Part shown: in pieces, positions 42,410-50,916 of the stretch
Layout of the letters: every line of letters starts with the position of its first letter
How positions within the stretch are numbered: position 1 is the first letter of the stretch
NCBI RefSeq assembly: GCF_013408305.1
Contig: NZ_JACBZS010000001.1
Coordinates: 1,178,001 to 1,242,000 of the forward strand
DNA from: Naumannella cuiyingiana
GTDB lineage: Bacteria > Actinomycetota > Actinomycetes > Propionibacteriales > Propionibacteriaceae
Length of the DNA: 64,000 nucleotides
Direction of reading: 5' to 3'
The notes under the pieces: generated by a model
Databases searched by the model: none
Told to the model about the DNA's origin: nothing
What the model saw: only the letters and a program-made list of their open reading frames with translations
Made by a program: the position numbers and the translations under genes

Positions 42410-42415
42410 TAGGGT
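42410..42415 (+). promoter_or_regulatory. -10 box of the hydrolase gene
   Basis: TAGGGT lies 3 nt before ATG 42419 and 6 nt before GTG 42422, just after the exonuclease III stop. Transcription would begin at or within the start codon. Confidence 0.45.
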
Positions 42416-42418
42416 GCG

Positions 42419-43456
42419 ATGGTGGTCGACTACTTCACCCTGGACACCGACGACGTCCGATTCGCCGACGACGGCGCGCTCGGCCGCATCGAACTCAACC
42501 GGCCGAAAGCGATCAACGCCCTGACCACGCCGATGGTCACCGACATCGGCACCGTCCTGCGGCGCTGGGCCGACGACGACGCCATCGCTGCGGTCGCGAT
42601 CACCGGCGCCGGCGAGCGTGGCCTGTGCGCCGGCGGCGACGTGCGGGCGGTACGCGAGGCCATCGCCGCGGGCGACCTTGATCAGCCGTATGAGTTCTGG
42701 CGCAGCGAGTACGCCGTCAATGCCCAGATCGCCGACTACCCCAAGCCGTATGTGGCGATCATGGACGGCATCGTGATGGGCGGCGGGGTCGGCATCTCGG
42801 CCCACGGCAACCGGCGGCTGGTCACCGAGCGGACCAAGATCGCGATGCCGGAGACGATCATCGGCCTGTTCCCCGATGTCGGCGCGCTGTGGTTGTTGGC
42901 CAACGCCCCCGGCGAGTTCGGGACCCATCTGGCCCTGACCGGCTCCACCATCGACGGCCCCAGCGCGATCACGGCCGGGCTGGCCGACGCCATGATCGAC
43001 TCCGCAAGCATCCCGCAGGTGCTGGACACCCTGGCCCGCGGCGAGTCGATCGACGAGCTGACCAGCGTGCCCGAGCCCGTCGAGCTGCCGGCGTGGCTGG
43101 AGGCCTACGCCGGCGACGATGCCGCACAGATCGTTGCCCGGCTGGAGGCCTCCGACGACGCCGACGCCCGTGCCGCCGCGGAGGCGATCCGGGCGCGCTC
43201 ACCCTTCTCGGTCTCCGTCACCCTCGCGGCGCTGCGCCGGGCCGCTGCGATGTCGTCGGTGCACGAGGTGCTGGCCCAAGATCTCGTCCTCGGCCGACGC
43301 TTCCTGGCCGAGCCCGACTTCGCCGAGGGCGTGCGCGCGCAACTGGTCGACAAGGACCGCAACCCGAAGTGGCGGCACGCCTCGCTGGACGAGGTGGACC
43401 CCGCCGAGGTCGAGGCGGCCTTCACTCCGTCGGACGGGAGCGCAGCCCGAGCCTGA
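42419..43456 (+). CDS. 3-hydroxyisobutyryl-CoA hydrolase / enoyl-CoA hydratase family
   Basis: 345 residues, longer than ordinary crotonases and matching the ECH_2 type that hydrolyses 3-hydroxyisobutyryl-CoA in valine breakdown. Oxyanion-hole segments are GLCAGGDVRAVRE and DGIVMGGGVGIS; the catalytic Glu lies in AMPETIIGLFPDVGALW. The C-terminal ECH_2 extension ends RNPKWRHASLDEVDPAEVEAAF. The start may instead be GTG 42422 given the -10 position. Its last 35 nt overlap the convergent TMEM175-like gene. Confidence 0.88.
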   Translation: MVVDYFTLDTDDVRFADDGALGRIELNRPKAINALTTPMVTDIGTVLRRWADDDAIAAVAITGAGERGLCAGGDVRAVREAIAAGDLDQPYEFWRSEYAVNAQIADYPKPYVAIMDGIVMGGGVGISAHGNRRLVTERTKIAMPETIIGLFPDVGALWLLANAPGEFGTHLALTGSTIDGPSAITAGLADAMIDSASIPQVLDTLARGESIDELTSVPEPVELPAWLEAYAGDDAAQIVARLEASDDADARAAAEAIRARSPFSVSVTLAALRRAAAMSSVHEVLAQDLVLGRRFLAEPDFAEGVRAQLVDKDRNPKWRHASLDEVDPAEVEAAFTPSDGSAARA

Positions 43457-44096
43457 CCAACAGGCCGCGCAGCGGCCAGGTGAGCGCCAGCAGGAACAGC
43501 GCCAGCGCGCCCGTGCCGGTCAGGGCGCCGATGAGCGCGGCGAGGGTGTAGAGGATCGACATGGCCAGCGGTGCCGCAAGGATGGATCGATCGGGATTCG
43601 GCAGGCCGGCTCGCGCCCGGGCGGCGTACTCGAGGACGGCGAGCACGAACAACAGCCAACTGCTGAGCGCCATCGAACCGATGTAGACCAGGGTCTGCGC
43701 GGCGTCGCCGGGCAGCCCCGTGTCCAACGCGGTCGCCACCGGCAGCCAGGCGATGGTCAGCAGCCAGGCGAGGTTGACGAGCGAGCGGGCCGGCGACATC
43801 GGCGTGTCGGCGCGGAAGATCCGATGGTGCTGCAACCAGAAGACGCCGATCACCAGGAAGCTGATCACGAACCCGATCAGTTCCGCGCGCCGCTCGGACA
43901 GGTACTCCAGGGTCGTCAGGTGCTCCGCCGACGCCTCGACGACGCCTTCCAGCAGCGGCAGCGCCAACAGCGTCAGCGCAATCGCCACCGCCGCATCGGT
44001 GAACGCCCCGAAGCGGTGGCTGGTGTCGACGAAGGCCAGCCGGCCGCCGCGGTGCGCGGGCGGTTTCAGTGGTTCGTGGGTGGACGATTCGGTCAT
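43422..44096 (-). CDS. TMEM175/DUF1211-family membrane protein
   Basis: 224 residues with six hydrophobic segments. The N-terminal HRFGAFTDAAVAIALTLLALPL matches the TMEM175 pore-helix motif (R-x-x-A-F-S-D), with Thr replacing the usual Ser. IGFVISFLVIGVFWLQHHRIF is the second family landmark. Bacterial TMEM175 proteins conduct K+ and other monovalent cations. It overlaps the mannosyltransferase gene by 4 nt and the hydrolase gene by 35 nt at its 3' end. Confidence 0.85.
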   Translation of the reverse strand: MTESSTHEPLKPPAHRGGRLAFVDTSHRFGAFTDAAVAIALTLLALPLLEGVVEASAEHLTTLEYLSERRAELIGFVISFLVIGVFWLQHHRIFRADTPMSPARSLVNLAWLLTIAWLPVATALDTGLPGDAAQTLVYIGSMALSSWLLFVLAVLEYAARARAGLPNPDRSILAAPLAMSILYTLAALIGALTGTGALALFLLALTWPLRGLLVRLGLRSRPTE

Positions 44097-45691
44097 CTGG
44101 TCGATCCCGTCACGAGTCGGCGGTCCGGGCGCCGCGAGGGCGGCTCGTACCGGAAAGCATCGGGCCGAAGCTCCTCCGGCCGCAACCGGCCCGAGGGCCC
44201 GGCCCCGCCCCCGTTGGGTGGCCCGCCGAAGGCGAGCCGGTCGTTGGCCCAGCCGGCCCACACGATGGCAAGCATGCCGACCATGCCGATGATGCCCTGG
44301 GAGTTGCGATCGGCGTACTGCAGGAAGCTGAAGGCCAGAACGATGATCACGCCCCAGCAGGACAGCCGGACCACCCGGCGGGAGAAGTGGGTGAGCGGGA
44401 GGAAGGTGCCCCACCAGGTGAGGTACCACGGATGCAGCGCCGGGCCGCCCATGGTGATCGCCACCAGGGCGTAGGCGAGGAAGTCGATCGGGCGCCGATA
44501 GGCGTGCCGGAAGTACAGGTACAGCACCCCGAAGACGGTGATGATCATGCCGACCTGGCGGAAGATGCGGACCACCCGACGGGCGATGTCGTAGTAACCG
44601 AGCTCATTCAGCGCGTTCTGCACGATCTCGCCCAGCATCGTGGTCGGGGCGATCGTGCTGACCATGCCGGGCACGTTCAGGCCCTGGACCCACCCCCAGC
44701 CGAGTCCGCAGGCCAGCGAGATCACCACGAAGGCGATCACCGTGGCCACCGTGCCGACGGCGACCACGAGCGCGCTGTGCCATTGTCGGGCCAGCGTGCT
44801 GGCCCGGCCGGCCGGTTGCGGCGGCATGGCGAGCAGCGCCACCGGCACCACGCCGACGATGGCGGGGATCTTGACGGCGGTGGCGGCGGCGACGAGCAGA
44901 CAGCCGACCAGGAAGCGGCCCTTGTTGGCCATCCAGAGCGCGAGCGCCAGCAGGGCAAGCATCACGGCGTCGTTGTGGGCGCCGCCGATCACGTGGATCA
45001 TCACCACCGGGTTGGCGATGGCGAACCACAGCGCCAGCCGCGGATCGGCGCCCACCCGGCGGGCCAGCGCCGGCAGGCACGCGGCGACCACGACCATGCT
45101 GATCATGGACAGCAGCCGCATGCCGAGCGTGGAGGACCAGTAGGGATTGAAGCCGAACAGGTCGACGACCAGATGATTGATCTGGAGCGCGACCGGGCCG
45201 TAGGGCGCCGGGGTGTAGCGCCAGATCGGGATCACCTGCTCGGCCCAGACGCCCGGGATCTGGGAGACGCCACCCTCGTTGTAGGGGTTGACGCCGTTGT
45301 GGATCAGCCAGCCCTCGGCGGCATAGGCGTAGGAATCGTCGCTGAAGACCGGCGGCGCGAACAGCATCGGCAGCGTCCACAGCGCCACCACGACCCGCAT
45401 GTCGACCAGCGGGCGGCCGATCCGCGGCCGGAGCTGGAACCACGCGTCGGCCAGCATGATCACGCCGAACAATGTCAGACCGGTCGCCAGCGCCCGCATC
45501 GGCGGGGTGTTCAGGTAGGGCACGATGTCGTACCACGGCGAGTTCTCCGGCAGGTACGCCGGGGAGATCGCGCCGAGCGCGAGCAGCAGGCTCGCCACCA
45601 TGCCGCGGCGTACCGACGCAACGGCCCATGCGTCGGCGACCAGCGCCCGCAGCACCGCCCAGCGGCGCCTCAGCAGTTCACCCCAGGTCAT
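44093..45691 (-). CDS. Polyprenol-phosphomannose alpha-1,6-mannosyltransferase, MptB-like
   Basis: 532-residue GT-C glycosyltransferase with about 12 membrane helices. The first extracytoplasmic loop has the acidic motif FSDDSYAYAAEGWLIHNGVNPY, expected to bind the polyprenyl-phosphomannose donor; FNPYWSSTLGMRLLS, GGAHNDAVMLALLALA and GGPALHPWYLTWWG are also conserved. In corynebacteria and mycobacteria MptA/MptB build the alpha-1,6-mannan core of lipomannan. A hydrophilic tail of about 50 residues follows the last helix. It is a paralogue of the next gene, 16 nt away. Confidence 0.87.
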   Translation of the reverse strand: MTWGELLRRRWAVLRALVADAWAVASVRRGMVASLLLALGAISPAYLPENSPWYDIVPYLNTPPMRALATGLTLFGVIMLADAWFQLRPRIGRPLVDMRVVVALWTLPMLFAPPVFSDDSYAYAAEGWLIHNGVNPYNEGGVSQIPGVWAEQVIPIWRYTPAPYGPVALQINHLVVDLFGFNPYWSSTLGMRLLSMISMVVVAACLPALARRVGADPRLALWFAIANPVVMIHVIGGAHNDAVMLALLALALWMANKGRFLVGCLLVAAATAVKIPAIVGVVPVALLAMPPQPAGRASTLARQWHSALVVAVGTVATVIAFVVISLACGLGWGWVQGLNVPGMVSTIAPTTMLGEIVQNALNELGYYDIARRVVRIFRQVGMIITVFGVLYLYFRHAYRRPIDFLAYALVAITMGGPALHPWYLTWWGTFLPLTHFSRRVVRLSCWGVIIVLAFSFLQYADRNSQGIIGMVGMLAIVWAGWANDRLAFGGPPNGGGAGPSGRLRPEELRPDAFRYEPPSRRPDRRLVTGSTR

Positions 45692-45707
45692 TGCCCGCTC
45701 CCCCGCC

Positions 45708-47237
45708 TCAGTGCGCCGGGACCAGCTCGGGCCGGCCGGGCCGCGGCACCCCGCGGGCGGGGAAGTGGATCCGGTCGTTGATCCAGCCGAGCCACAGGAA
45801 CGGCACGACCGCGATGATGCCGAGCAGCAGGGTGTCGTTGAGGAAGCAGTAGACGATGATGCTGGCGTACATGCCGATGGTCACCGTGAAGGCGCCGATC
45901 CGGCGGACCAGCAGGGAGGCATTGGTCAGCGGCAGCAGCGTCGAGGCCCAGGTGAAGTACCACGGGTGCAGGGCCGGGCCGCCGACCGTGATGGCCGCGA
46001 TGGCCGCCGTGACGAAGTCCATCGGCCGCCGCAACGCCCAGCGGTGGAACAGCCACAAGATGCCGACCACCGTGGCGACCATCCCGGTCTGCCGGAAGAT
46101 CCGCACCGCGCGGCGCCCGGCGTCGTAGAGGCCGAGCTCGTAGAGACCGATCCGGGCGACCTCGCCCAGCAGCACCCAGGGCGCCATGGTGACGACGATG
46201 CCGGGCACGTTCAGCCCCTCGATCCAGCCCCAGCCGAGGCCGGTGGCGAGCGAGATCGCGACGAAGGCCAGCACCGTCAGCGTCGAGGCGATCGAGACAT
46301 GCACGATCATCTGGAACTCGCGCTGCCAGCGCGTACCCCGCTTCGACACGGGCAGCGCGATCAGCGCGACCGGGACGGCGACCACGATCGCCGGCAGCTT
46401 GATCGCGGTGGCGGCGGCGACCGCGACGCAGGCGAGCAGGAAGCGACCGCGGGTGGCGAGCCAGAGCGCCAGCACGACCAGGCCGAGCATCCAGGCATCG
46501 TTGTGGGCGCCGCCGATGAAGTGCGTGACGGCGAGCGGGTTGGCGACCGCGAACCAGATCGCCGTCGCCGGGTCCGCGCCGAAGCGGCGGGCCAGGGCCG
46601 GCAGGCAGCCGGCGATCAGCGCCATGCCCGCGATCGAGAGCAGCCGCATGCCCAGGGTGGAGGACCAGTACGGGTTGAAGTTGAACAGCCCGACCACGAA
46701 CTCGCTGAGCTGCAGCGACAACGGCCCGTACGGCGCGATGGTGTAGCGCCAGACCAGCACCGCCTGCTCGCCGAACGGGCCGGGCATCATCCCGACGCCC
46801 ATCTCGTAGGGATTCTCGCCGTTGTGCAGCATCCAGCCCTCGGCCGCATAGGCGTAGGAGTCCTGGCTGAAGATGGGCGGCCCCAGCAGCATCGGCAGCG
46901 CCCAGAGCGCGACCACGACCCGTAGATCGGGCCGGGGGCCGTGCACTCGGGGCCGGAGCTGGAACCACGCGTCGACCAGCATCAGCGTGCCGACCAGCGT
47001 GAGCACCGTGGCGATCAGCTTCCAGGTCTGGCTCTCGCCGAGCCAGGGCAGGTACGCCAGCCAGGGCGAATTCGCCGGGGTGAAGGCCGGGGTGAAGGCG
47101 CCGATCGAGATCATCGCGGTCGCCAGCAGGCCCCGGCGTACCGCCGCGACGGCCCAGGCCCGCGCAACCTCGGTGACCAGCCCGGCCCAGAATGCGCGGA
47201 CCCGCGTCAACCACAGCGAGCCGGCAGCCTGCAGCAC
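45708..47237 (-). CDS. Polyprenol-phosphomannose alpha-1,6-mannosyltransferase, MptB-like
   Basis: 509 residues from GTG 47237, which has AAGGAG 7 nt upstream. It has the same landmarks as its neighbour: FSQDSYAYAAEGWMLHNGENPYEMGV, FNPYWSSTLGMRLLS, GGAHNDAWMLGLVVLALW, and GGPALHPWYFTWASTLLPL. The first Asp of the DD motif in the neighbour (SDDS) is Gln here (SQDS), which may affect donor binding or reflect a different acceptor. Tandem duplication is the likely origin. Longer readings to 47408 lack a ribosome binding site. Confidence 0.87.
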   Translation of the reverse strand: MLQAAGSLWLTRVRAFWAGLVTEVARAWAVAAVRRGLLATAMISIGAFTPAFTPANSPWLAYLPWLGESQTWKLIATVLTLVGTLMLVDAWFQLRPRVHGPRPDLRVVVALWALPMLLGPPIFSQDSYAYAAEGWMLHNGENPYEMGVGMMPGPFGEQAVLVWRYTIAPYGPLSLQLSEFVVGLFNFNPYWSSTLGMRLLSIAGMALIAGCLPALARRFGADPATAIWFAVANPLAVTHFIGGAHNDAWMLGLVVLALWLATRGRFLLACVAVAAATAIKLPAIVVAVPVALIALPVSKRGTRWQREFQMIVHVSIASTLTVLAFVAISLATGLGWGWIEGLNVPGIVVTMAPWVLLGEVARIGLYELGLYDAGRRAVRIFRQTGMVATVVGILWLFHRWALRRPMDFVTAAIAAITVGGPALHPWYFTWASTLLPLTNASLLVRRIGAFTVTIGMYASIIVYCFLNDTLLLGIIAVVPFLWLGWINDRIHFPARGVPRPGRPELVPAH

Positions 47238-47379
47238 GGGCGGCTCCTTCCAGTGACGTCGGGCCCGGGGATCAGGGCATCGGGGTCCGGTGAGACAGGC
47301 TACGGGAGCGCCCCGGCGGTGGGAAATACGACCGCAGTCGGGTTCTGGGCCTCCGTGCGTCGGGTACGCCATCCAGCTT

Positions 47380-47639
47380 GCGAGCCCAACCGGCACCCGC
47401 GAGCTCAACCGGCACCTGCGAGCTCAACCGGCATCTGCGAACGATACTCAGCCCGCACCTGCCGACTCAGCCCGCGGATGGAGCCAGGCCCACCCAAACG
47501 CGAACCCAACCGGCACCCGCGAACGTTACTCAGCCCGCGTCTGCCGGTTCAGCCCGCGGATGAGGTCAGGCCCACCCAAACGCGAACCCAACCGGCACCC
47601 GCGAACGTTACTCGGCCCGCGCCTGCCGGTTCGGCCCGC
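47380..47639. repeat. 82-bp tandem repeat with nested 19-bp repeat
   Basis: The 424-nt gap between the mannosyltransferase start and the MarR stop is filled largely by repeats. An 82-bp unit is complete at 47485-47566, with a nearly complete copy at 47567-47639 and a diverged copy at about 47403-47484. Nested at the left are three 19-bp copies related to GCGAGCTCAACCGGCACCT (47380-47398, 47399-47417, 47418-47436). No coding signal is seen. It may act as spacer DNA or carry protein-binding sites. Confidence 0.9.
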
Positions 47640-47661
47640 GGGAGCATGGCGGATCCGGGCA

Positions 47662-48132
47662 TCAGGCGGAGCCGTCGCGAAGGGCGGCGAGGACGGCGCG
47701 CAGGGTGGCATCGGCTTGTGCCAGGTCCTCCGGCGACAGCCCGGCGCGGCGCAATGGGTCGGCCCGGCGTTCGCGGGTGGTCGTCCACAGCTCATCGAGG
47801 ACGGCGCGCCCGTCGGCGGTGATCGCCAGTAGCGGGGCGGTCCGGTGATCGCGATTCGGCCGCCGCTCCGCCCGCCCGGCATCGACCAACACGTCGGCCA
47901 CCCGCTGCACCGCCTGCCGGGTCAACCCGAGCCGGCGGGCCACGGCGGCCACCGTTCGCGGCTCCTCGCTGATCGCACTGAGCACATGCCACTGCGCCGA
48001 CGTCAGTCCCAGCGGGGCGGTCTCCGCGTCGCTGATCCGCCGGGTCAGCGTGGCCAACTCGTACACATCGGCGATCAGCAGCCGGTACGCGCCGTGCAGG
48101 TCACCGGGATCGGGCTCGGATGTTGACAACAT
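47662..48132 (-). CDS. MarR-family transcriptional regulator
   Basis: 156 residues. The winged helix is LTSAQWHVLSAISEEPRTVAAVARRLGLTRQAVQRVADVLVDAGRAERRPNRDHRTAPLLAITADG, with the family wing residues RDHRTAP. The ATG lies inside a perfect 16-bp palindrome (48124-48139), and TATAGT 6 nt upstream is its -10 box, so it is leaderless and should be strongly autorepressed. It is divergent from an APC-family permease gene. Confidence 0.9.
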   Translation of the reverse strand: MLSTSEPDPGDLHGAYRLLIADVYELATLTRRISDAETAPLGLTSAQWHVLSAISEEPRTVAAVARRLGLTRQAVQRVADVLVDAGRAERRPNRDHRTAPLLAITADGRAVLDELWTTTRERRADPLRRAGLSPEDLAQADATLRAVLAALRDGSA

Positions 48133-48144
48133 GTTGTCACTATA
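48124..48144. promoter_or_regulatory. MarR operator palindrome overlapping start codon and -10 box
   Basis: TGACAACATGTTGTCA (48124-48139) is a perfect 16-bp palindrome that includes the MarR ATG (48130-48132). It touches the minus-strand -10 box TATAGT (48139-48144). It lies 20 nt before the permease ATG at 48160, so one bound dimer could control both genes. Confidence 0.75.
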
Positions 48145-48159
48145 GCAACCTCCTGTCGT

Positions 48160-49416
48160 ATGATCTCCCGACGCTCCGCGTACCGATATGTCCGGGCGCT
48201 GGCGCTCGCCATCGGCTCGATCGCCGGCGCGGGCCTGCTGAGTACGCCGAGCGCGGTGCTGGCCGCGGCCGGCGACGCCGCGGTGCTCGCCTGGCTGGTC
48301 GCGCTCGCGATGTGCGTACCGATGTTGCTGATGTTCGGCGCGTCCGTGCGCCGGGATCCGGGCGGGATCGGGCTCGAGTCGCTCGTCCGCCGCGGCCTCG
48401 GCGATGTCGCGGGCGGAATGATCCCGGTGATGTTCGTCGGCGTGGTGGGGATCGGCCTGCCGACCGGGGCGATGGTCGCCGGACGGTTCGTCGCGCTGGC
48501 CACCGGCTGGCCGGCCGCCGAGCCGATCGCCGCGCTTGCCGTGCTCGGCACCGCCCTCGCGACGAATCTCGCGGGGCTGCGGACCGGGGATGCCGTCGGC
48601 CTGCTCGGCAGTTGGTCGCTGCTGATCGTCTGCGGCTGGCTGATCGTCACCGCCCTGGCCGGCGGCAGCCAGCGCGCCGATCTGTTACCGGGCGCCGATT
48701 GGTGGCAGCTCCTGCCCGCCGGGGTGACCCTCGCCTGCTGGGCGTTCATCGGCTTCGAGAACCTGACCTTCCTGAGCGATGAGCTGCCCGATCCGCACCG
48801 CGACTTCGTGCCGATCGCCGCCACCGCGTTGGCCGTGCTCGGCGTCGTCGCGATCGGCCTCACCGTGGCCATCGCCGCCAATGTGGCGCCGGAACGCCTC
48901 GACCCGGTGGGCGGCCTGTTGCAGCTCGCCGCCGGCCTCGGGCCGGCCGCGACGGCGGCGGGCGTCGGCGTCGCCGTGGTGGCCATGCTGATCAACGCGG
49001 TCGCCTGGCTGCGTGGCGTGTCGACGATGATCATCGGTGCGGCCGAGCGGGCCATGCTGCCGCGCGGCCTGGCCCGTCGCCGGCGCGCGCTTGGCCTGAT
49101 GGGCATCCTCTTCGCGCTGACCACGGCGGTCCTGCTCGCCCGGCCGGAACTGATCGTCGCCGGGCTGGCGGCCTCCAGCGCGACCTTCATCGCGATGTAT
49201 GTGATGTGCGTGCTCGCCTGGTTGATCCGGGGCGGGCCGCGCGGGCTGGGCATCGCCAATCTCGCCGTGCTGGTGGTGATGGGAGCGGCCGTGATCGGGA
49301 ACGGGCCGAGCAGCCTGCCCGCCCTCGGCATCGGCCTGGTCGCGCTGGCGATGTCCGTGCTGTTCGCCCGCCGGCGCGCCTCACGGGCAGCCGGCGCCCC
49401 GGTGAGCAAGCGGTGA
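48160..49416 (+). CDS. APC-family amino acid/amine permease
   Basis: 418 residues with about 12 membrane helices. The first helix IGSIAGAGLLSTPSAVLAAAG carries the G-x-G-x-G-type substrate loop of the APC superfamily, and CWAFIGFENLTFLSDELPDPHRDFVPIA matches TM6 and the loop after it. The substrate (amino acid or amine) is unknown. It is divergent from the MarR gene and probably regulated by it. No ribosome binding site is obvious. Confidence 0.82.
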   Translation: MISRRSAYRYVRALALAIGSIAGAGLLSTPSAVLAAAGDAAVLAWLVALAMCVPMLLMFGASVRRDPGGIGLESLVRRGLGDVAGGMIPVMFVGVVGIGLPTGAMVAGRFVALATGWPAAEPIAALAVLGTALATNLAGLRTGDAVGLLGSWSLLIVCGWLIVTALAGGSQRADLLPGADWWQLLPAGVTLACWAFIGFENLTFLSDELPDPHRDFVPIAATALAVLGVVAIGLTVAIAANVAPERLDPVGGLLQLAAGLGPAATAAGVGVAVVAMLINAVAWLRGVSTMIIGAAERAMLPRGLARRRRALGLMGILFALTTAVLLARPELIVAGLAASSATFIAMYVMCVLAWLIRGGPRGLGIANLAVLVVMGAAVIGNGPSSLPALGIGLVALAMSVLFARRRASRAAGAPVSKR

Positions 49417-49423
49417 TCAGCCG

Positions 49424-49466
49424 GTAACGCGCACCGCGATCGGCTGAAACACGGCCCTCCTAGCGT
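49424..49466 (+). promoter_or_regulatory. narK promoter with GlnR-like half sites
   Basis: GTAAC (49424-49428), 17 nt, GAAAC (49446-49450), 10 nt, TAGCGT (49461-49466). The 5-17-5 spacing equals two conserved half sites of a GlnR box (n6-5-n6), and the same GAAAC-10 nt-TAGCGT arrangement precedes nirB. A leader of about 20 nt with AGGAGG follows before GTG 49495. Confidence 0.55.
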
Positions 49467-49494
49467 CGGCGGCACACCCGAGCAGGAGGCCGCC

Positions 49495-50916
49495 GTGACC
49501 ACCACCCAATCCCCGGACGTCACCCCCGACGTCGCGCCCGAAGCCACAACGAGCGCCGGGGCGAGCGCCGCGCGTACCGGCCTGCGCGGCGCGCCCGGCC
49601 GCTGGCTGCACGGCTGGGACCCCGAGAACCGCGCCCAGTGGGACGGCGGAGGGCGCGCGATCGCCCGGCGCAATCTGTGGCTGTCGATCTTCGCCGAGTT
49701 CCTCGGCTTCGGCGTCTTCGCGCTCTGGGGCATCGCGGTGCCGATGCTTGCCGCGTGGGGCTACACGGGTCCGCTCGCGCTGAGCAATGCCGAGCAGTTC
49801 TGGCTGGTGTCGATCCCGATCCTGGTCGGCGCGACCATGCGGATCCCCTATACGTTCGCGGTCCCGCTGGTCGGCGGCCGGAACTGGACGGTGATCTCGG
49901 CGCTGCTGCTGTTGGCGCCGACTGTCGGGCTCGCGCTCGCGGTGTCGGCGCACGCGCCGTTCCCCGTCCTGCTGGTGGTCGCCGCGCTGGCCGGCTTCGG
50001 GGGCGGCAACTTCGCCTCCTCGATGACCAACATCTCCTTCTTCTACCCCGCGGCGGAGAAGGGTGCCGCGCTCGGCCTGAACGCGGCCGGCGGCAACCTG
50101 GGCACGGCGGCCGTGCAGTTCACCGCGCCGCTGGTGGTGCTGATCGGCGCCACGACCATGTCGGCCGGTGCGACCGTGCCCAACCTGCCCGCGGTCGGCT
50201 GGGTCTTCGCCCCGTTCGTGCTGCTCGCGGCCATGCTGGCCTGGCGCTTCATGGACAATGTCGCCGACGCCAAGGCCGACCCGAAGTCGTTCGCCGCGGC
50301 GGTACGCCGTCCGCAGACCTGGCTGTTGTCCCTGCTCTACATCGGCACGTTCGGGTCCTTCATCGGCTTCGCCGGCGCCTTCCCCAAGCTGCTCACCGAC
50401 GCCTTCCCCGAGGCCAGCCTGAAGATCGCCTTCCTCGGCGCGCTGGTCGGCTCGTTGTCCCGGCCGCTCGGCGGGATCGTCGCCGACCGGGTCGGCGGCT
50501 GGGTGATCACGGTGATCTCGTTCGCCGGAATGGCGCTCGGCGCCGGCGGCGCGATCTTCGCCCTCCAGGCCGGAAGCCTGGCCGCCTTCATGATCAGCTT
50601 TGTCTGCCTGTTCGTCTTCACCGGAATCGGCAACGGTTCGATCTACCGGATGATCCCGGCGGTTTTCGCCGCCACCGAACCGGACCGCTCCCCCGCCGGC
50701 CGGCTCGCCACCCTGCGCCTGACCGGAGGCGCGATCGGTATCGTTGGCGCCATCGGCGCCTACGGCGGCTTCGTCATCCCGCAGGGATTCTCGCTGTCGA
50801 TGGCGCTGTCGGGTGGCTCGATCGTGCCCGCCCTGCTGGCGATCATCGGCGTGTACCTGATCTTCGGCATCCTCACCTGGCGCCTCTACGGCCGCGGCTT
50901 CGGCGCCCGGATCTGA
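49495..50916 (+). CDS. narK: Nitrate/nitrite transporter, MFS NarK family
   Basis: 473 residues, 12 membrane helices after a 60-residue hydrophilic N-terminus. The nitrate signature GFGGGNFASSMTNISFFYP and its second-half partner GIGNGSIYRMIPAVF are both present, along with the pore arginine in ATMRIPYTF. It imports nitrate for the reductase encoded next, whose start overlaps its stop (TGATG). GTG start with AGGAGG upstream. Confidence 0.94.
   Translation: MTTTQSPDVTPDVAPEATTSAGASAARTGLRGAPGRWLHGWDPENRAQWDGGGRAIARRNLWLSIFAEFLGFGVFALWGIAVPMLAAWGYTGPLALSNAEQFWLVSIPILVGATMRIPYTFAVPLVGGRNWTVISALLLLAPTVGLALAVSAHAPFPVLLVVAALAGFGGGNFASSMTNISFFYPAAEKGAALGLNAAGGNLGTAAVQFTAPLVVLIGATTMSAGATVPNLPAVGWVFAPFVLLAAMLAWRFMDNVADAKADPKSFAAAVRRPQTWLLSLLYIGTFGSFIGFAGAFPKLLTDAFPEASLKIAFLGALVGSLSRPLGGIVADRVGGWVITVISFAGMALGAGGAIFALQAGSLAAFMISFVCLFVFTGIGNGSIYRMIPAVFAATEPDRSPAGRLATLRLTGGAIGIVGAIGAYGGFVIPQGFSLSMALSGGSIVPALLAIIGVYLIFGILTWRLYGRGFGARI

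Noticed and set aside
47380-47639. CRISPR array
   Set aside because: Units are directly adjacent with no unique spacers, and no cas genes are present, so it is an ordinary tandem repeat.
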